The position numbers were made by a program, and so were the translations under genes. From Euperipatoides rowelli (taxonomy: Eukaryota; Onychophora; Udeonychophora; Euonychophora; Peripatopsidae), in assembly GCA_003024985.2 (NCBI GenBank), contig PXIH01S0072388.1: 12,135 bases of DNA, one strand, 5' to 3'. The notes beneath the pieces are model-generated. The model was given only the letters and a program-made list of their open reading frames with translations, made no database searches and had not been told where the DNA came from. Positions 8,311 through 12,135 of the stretch are shown here, in pieces. Every line of letters begins with the position of its first letter. The first letter of the stretch is position 1.

Positions 8311-8500
8311 ATTCTATAGGAATCTTTGAGTAATTTTTATTATTATTTTTGTTATTATCAACATACAGCAATTATTCTATATGACTATTATAGCAAATTT
8401 TTATATTCTATAGGAATTTTTAGAGCCATTTTTTTATGAAATATTATCATCATACAGCAATTATTCTTTTAATTCTTATAGCTATTTTGAATTTATATTT
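8311..8500. repeat. Imperfect tandem repeat, two units of about 94 bp
   Basis: The units begin at 8311 and 8405, each with ATTCTATAGGAAT. Each carries ATACAGCAATTATTCT about 55-65 bp downstream, and both fade into TTTATAT-rich sequence. Identity is about 70-75% by eye with small indels. This is an old local duplication with no coding content. Confidence 0.65.
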
Positions 8501-8788
8501 CCTATGAAACAATTTTTTTTTATAAATACACCAACTGTGGTTTTGTTTCTCAAGATAAGCTGGTTCCAAAATTCACATATTTTAATAATTAATGTACAGG
8601 ATGAAATTTTATTTCATTTGGTTATTTTATTTTATTTGAATGTTGTAGAATAGGGGGCTGGGTGAAAATGATTAAATAAACTACTGGCATACCCATCTTG
8701 TCTGTATGTTCTTGAATAATTCTAAAAAGTATGTACCCCTGTTTAATTCTGATAAATCAATGTTTATTATTGTAACCATAAACAGTAT
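8501..8788. other. AT-rich spacer before the MITE-like element
   Basis: No gene or repeat boundary was recognised. A 20-bp stretch at 8546-8565 (TTTCTCAAGATAAGCTGG core) is the near reverse complement of 1069-1088, about 17 of 20 bases, but the match does not extend. Confidence 0.3.
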
Positions 8789-9400
8789 CAGGGTTTAGAC
8801 TGGAATTTTTTTTTAATAGCAGTTTGGCGAATTTCATTAAAAATCTTATACCCAAATATTAAAACTAGTAGCCAAGTTTTTGGTATATACAGTATGATGT
8901 GTGCCTATAAAAATTTTGTGGGAATCCTGATTTATTAAAATTGAACTAGGTTGGGACTGGATCTTAAATCTGATTTCCCTGAACAATAATGATGTGCCTC
9001 AACCCCCAACCCCACCCCCTAGACCTTAAATCCTTCTCCAAAAATTGTTTGTACAGTGAATACTAGGTTTATAGGCTAGTACAAAGCTTTCTCAAAATAT
9101 ATGAAATTCATTTTTTAAATTGGTTCATCCAAGATTATTCTGCATCAGAGTGTATAACATTGGTGAACTCATACTAGTGTATCACAAGTACTGTACTGTA
9201 CAGTGAGTGTACTCTCAAGTGAGATAATGATCCATTAATCAAAATCTAAAGTTATTTACTTTAAAAAGATTTTTACTAAAATAAATCAATAAAATTTATT
9301 ATATAATTTCTCAATTTGGCGAATGCAATGAATAGGACGTTAGCTTTTTACAAAGACTCGGTGGCATTTGGCGAAAATGCGAGTGCTAGTCTAAACCCTG
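8789..9400. mobile_element. MITE-like non-autonomous DNA transposon, 612 bp
   Basis: The ends are inverted repeats: CAGGGTTTAGACTGG at 8789-8803 and its complement, with one mismatch, ending at 9400. The element is flanked by identical AGTAT (8784-8788 and 9401-9405), a candidate 5-bp target-site duplication. CAGGG termini recall hAT elements, but those usually make 8-bp duplications, and the flanks agree over only 5. Near the ends the motif TTTGGCGAA occurs three times (8823, 9315, 9367), like transposase subterminal sites. The interior has no ORF of note and includes the palindrome ACTGTACAGT at 9195-9204. It lies between pol and the 3' LTR-like repeat, so it probably inserted into the older element. 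Confidence 0.7.
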
Positions 9401-10231
9401 AGTATATTTATTTTACCTGTATACCTGTGATTATTTAAATCAACAAAACTTTTATTATAAATTGGGCAAGAATTTTCTTTCCAAGTTTTTTTTACCAAAA
9501 TTGTACTGTGCAAATATTATTGTATTTTTTTAACATAATTTGAAATGAGAAAAAAAAATAAAGACTTTGTAAATTAATGTATTAGCCACCGCTAGAAATT
9601 TAATTTTATATGCTTTGCATAATTAATCCAAATTTTGTCAAGCTTAAATTTATTTTGTAAAATGTGATATACTTTATCCTTTTATTCATATTTACCAGAT
9701 ATTTTATATTGTGGCTACTATGTTAAGTGCCAATTTTTATTAAGTCCATAATCTTGTTTAATTGTTTTATGAACTCTCATTTTATTGATTATAAACATTG
9801 TCATTTCCTACCATTCAGGTTGATCTTGAAAATATTACATGTTAAAATATAACCCACTTTTTACCGTAACACTTGTTCAATATGTATTTTGAAAACATGC
9901 AAGTCATCCTATCTTACATAAGGATAAATCATAGTATCTACTCTTCAACCAATCAGAACCTACGTACAGTAAATTCTCCTTACCTAATGGAAGCAGACGA
10001 CTCTTCAAAATTTTGCTGAATCACGAAGACAACTGGTATAAAAAGAAAATTAAAGAAATTTTTGCTGCTGTGATGTTAATTTATAGCTGACAAAGAGGCG
10101 AGTCCACGCCTTTCATTCTTACCAAATATAACATATCTACAGTATGGAGTTTCATTTTAGATATAGTCTCCGCTTAAGATATTTCCAGTTCCGGCTTAAT
10201 CCAAACATTTTCATGGACAATTATTTCATTT
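9401..10231. other. AT-rich stretch with a promoter-like patch
   Basis: There is no coding potential. The only organised part is about 9940-10110, which is less AT-rich and holds a CCAAT/TATA pair and GAGGCGAGTCCACGCC. The rest is low-complexity A/T sequence. Confidence 0.35.
9949..10045 (+). promoter_or_regulatory. CCAAT box and TATA box pair
   Basis: CCAATCAGA begins at 9949 and TATAAAAAG spans 10037-10045, about 85 bp apart. This spacing is reasonable for a eukaryotic RNA polymerase II promoter with a start near 10067. No reading frame follows it. It could be an upstream promoter in a longer 3' LTR, or chance in AT-rich DNA. Confidence 0.25.
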
Positions 10232-10354
10232 AAAAAAGAGTCAAGTATTTAAAATCTCATAAAATTCATATTTATAATGCATTGTAGGCTACTAAAAAAG
10301 AGTACGTATTTAAAATCTCATAAAATTAATATTTATAATGCATTGTAGGCTACT
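10232..10354. repeat. Tandem duplication of a 62-bp unit
   Basis: Units of 62 bp (10232-10293) and 61 bp (10294-10354) sit head to tail. They differ only by a short change after AAAAAAGAGT and one substitution (ATTCATA versus ATTAATA). Each ends in GCATTGTAGGCTACT, so the TAGGCTA word is part of the unit. High identity implies a recent duplication. Confidence 0.9.
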
Positions 10355-10823
10355 AAGAAATCTTTTTTTTTGTATGAAAAGAAAATTCAAGTTTCAGCTG
10401 GAATTTATTCATTTAATATATAATGGTAAATGTATAAAGTTAACAAAATATATTATTTCAGGGGTATTAACCATAAATAATTACTATTTTATTTAATAAT
10501 ATTTTGACTATTCCAATATTTCAAATATTTGTCATAAATGTGTTTCAAAGAATAAATAATAACGATTTTCTAATTAATTTTTGTTTTGTGTTGGGGTCAT
10601 TTCCTGAGAAGGATTAGTATAGTAAATTTATTTTTTTCTAGTCTTTAAGTATTATTTTTTCATCTAATTTCTTTTCATGATGTTTATTAATATCTAGTAA
10701 TGTTATCTGTTGTAATTATTTTATCAGGGCCAATGGTGGATATTACCTTACATCTATCTATAGGGGATAAGAAGATAATTTTATATTACCTCCTTAACCT
10801 TATGTGTCTCTTTATTGCAGCAT
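10355..10823. other. AT-rich stretch before the 3' repeat
   Basis: No gene was found. AGGGGATAAGAAGA at about 10762-10775 is the best purine tract upstream of the 3' repeat and might be the remnant of a polypurine tract. TGTGTCTC at 10803-10810 is a possible LTR 5' terminus, because it lies just before the point where the two repeat copies first become comparable. Confidence 0.3.
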
Positions 10824-11397
10824 ATTTTTTTATTATTTTTAGGCTACAAGTAGGCTAGTTTATATTTTTTTACATTTTAATGAGTTGTTTTGGGGCATTG
10901 AATTTAATACTGATAGGATATTTTAAGAGCTTACAATTAAATTCAATACTTCCTTTTTACTTATTTTTCTGCATTCCTTTTGGTGACTGTGTGAGTATCT
11001 GGCAGTAGTGTGTTTCCAGGCCGGCTCATGCTGATCTGTAGCATATGTTACCAGGCACTTATGTTAGAGGTGGAAAGATAAAGGTAATTTGTGAGAATTA
11101 TTTTTAGATAGCCTACATCTCAGGCCTGTATTGGTTTATCTGGTGGAGGGAGGAAAATTAGAAGCTAGACACTGTACTTTTTATGGATAGGGATTTTAAT
11201 TATCCTCTATCTGAAAGAAGGAAGGTGGGTAGCCTATGATCTACTTCTTACGGCCAGGTGCTGGGAAAGGCAGTATGATGTTTGCTCCAATTTAGTTTAC
11301 ATGATGTTTTAGCTCCTTTCTTGAGATAGAGTAGTATTTCAATTGTATAAATACTATCAAGGCAGAAAGTTGGCTGTAAAGAGAGGGCTAGGGAGTG
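10824..11397 (+). repeat. Putative 3' LTR (partial), copy B of the direct repeat
   Basis: This segment is collinear with 1-577 in the same orientation, with similarity continuing up to the base before the N at 11398. It shares the TATA box and a long nearly invariant block around 11260-11397. Its start is uncertain because the other copy begins at the window edge; homology may extend upstream of 10824. The roughly 10% divergence between copies fits the number of stops and shifts in gag-pol if they are the two LTRs of one old insertion. The missing 3' end is most simply explained by an assembly gap. Confidence 0.6.
11346..11353 (+). promoter_or_regulatory. TATA box of the putative 3' LTR
   Basis: TATAAATA occurs at the same place as in the 5' copy (526-533). 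It would drive transcription outward into flanking DNA toward 11398 and beyond. Confidence 0.45.
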
Positions 11398-11431
11398 NAT
11401 TTTTATTTTATTTTAACAGTTAAAATAAAAT
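11398..11431. other. Ambiguous base (likely assembly join) followed by a perfect hairpin
   Basis: The only N in the window is at 11398, exactly where similarity to the 5' copy ends. Immediately after it, ATTTTATTTTAAC (11405-11417), one spacer base and its exact complement GTTAAAATAAAAT (11419-11431) form a 13-bp stem. Such a structure can stall sequencing or assembly and could explain the break. Confidence 0.75.
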
Positions 11432-12135
11432 CAAAACAACTTGTGACCCGAACACTTAATAGCCAACTTAACAATGGGAGGGGGGAGGGAGAGAGAAATA
11501 TTTTGAATGTACAGTAATAACAAATAGAATGAATAAGGAACATGATTAATATCATATCAAGTAAAACATTTTGTCCATCTAAATTTGTATTAATTTAGAT
11601 TAGAATTTAATTTTAGATTTAATATTTAAAATTATTCATTGGATATTGTTTTTTTTAATAGAATAGAATAGTCAAAATAATTATTATTTTCTGTACTAAA
11701 AAACAACAACTGAGTAACAAAGTACAGTAGTTAATTAAAGTCATTAAACTCTTCTTGTCCCTCTCCCCCCTCACCCATTCCTCTCATGAAATCAGCTGTT
11801 TACTTTGTCGGTTTTGTTGCAAATTTAAATAGACAAAACTTTCTTTGCAACTAAACTTATCTGTATCTTTGATAACAGCCGATTTTAAATCAACCACTCA
11901 CTACTAACTCAACACGTTTTGGAAATAATGACTAATAAAAAAAAAAGACTGTTTCTCCCCAAGAAAAAATTACATTCATTTTGACTTGGATTTGAAAGTA
12001 AAATTAATAAGAAGTAAAATTGTTTGTTTCACTTTCACAACTACGTATTTGCGATGCCACCAGGCTAGGGTAAGCATTGTTTAAACTTGTGGTTCAAGCA
12101 TTTAAAACATTATCGGACATGATCAAAAGAAACTG
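11432..12135. other. AT-rich flank with G/A-rich and C/T-rich tracts
   Basis: There is no convincing reading frame. A G/A tract, GGGAGGGGGGAGGGAGAGAG, lies at about 11475-11494. A C/T tract at about 11752-11782 is close to its reverse complement, sharing an AATGGG prefix and the G6 core. Near the end, CTAGGGTAAGC (12065-12075) resembles a splice donor, but no exon is evident upstream. Confidence 0.4.

Noticed and set aside
6596-10823. Search for an envelope gene between pol and the 3' repeat
   Set aside because: No + strand frame with a signal peptide, a furin-like site or a transmembrane anchor could be seen.

Overview
The window looks like repeat-rich nuclear DNA from an animal, most likely an invertebrate. 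It is very AT-rich, has long homopolymer runs and contains no intact conventional gene. The 7-mer TAGGCTA/TAGCCTA is strongly over-represented (at least 16 copies by eye), and I associate that word with decapod crustacean DNA. The host assignment is therefore a weak inference.

The main object is a decayed Ty3/gypsy-type (Metaviridae) LTR retrotransposon on the + strand. Its order is leader (about 578-1209), gag (1210-2473), an Asn/Lys-rich linker (2464-2865), aspartic protease (2828-3506), reverse transcriptase (3518-4385), RNase H (4386-5011), integrase (5012-6246) and a polar C-terminal tail (to 6595). Every domain carries in-frame stops or frameshifts. The catalytic Glu of integrase is replaced by Gly. 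No protein could be made from this copy, which is a fossil.

A directly repeated segment of about 575 bp, roughly 90% identical and with a TATA box at the same place in both copies, lies at 1-577 and again at 10824-11397. I read these as parts of the 5' and 3' LTRs. The 5' copy is cut by the window edge, and the 3' copy stops exactly at the single N at 11398, which is probably an assembly join. A perfect 13-bp-arm hairpin follows the N.

Between pol and the 3' repeat lie about 4.2 kb that normal retroelement anatomy does not explain. They hold a coiled-coil reading frame on the minus strand (7467-7886, with possible frameshifted continuations to 7345), a 94-bp imperfect tandem repeat, a 612-bp MITE-like element with CAGGG termini (8789-9400), a CCAAT/TATA promoter-like pair near 9950-10045 and a 62-bp tandem duplication (10232-10354). 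The last 0.7 kb is AT-rich non-coding DNA with a G/A-rich tract and its inverted counterpart.

I found no CRISPR array, rRNA, tRNA or bacterial-type gene. The least explained item is the minus-strand coiled-coil frame. The MITE-like element is the cleanest discrete new repeat.
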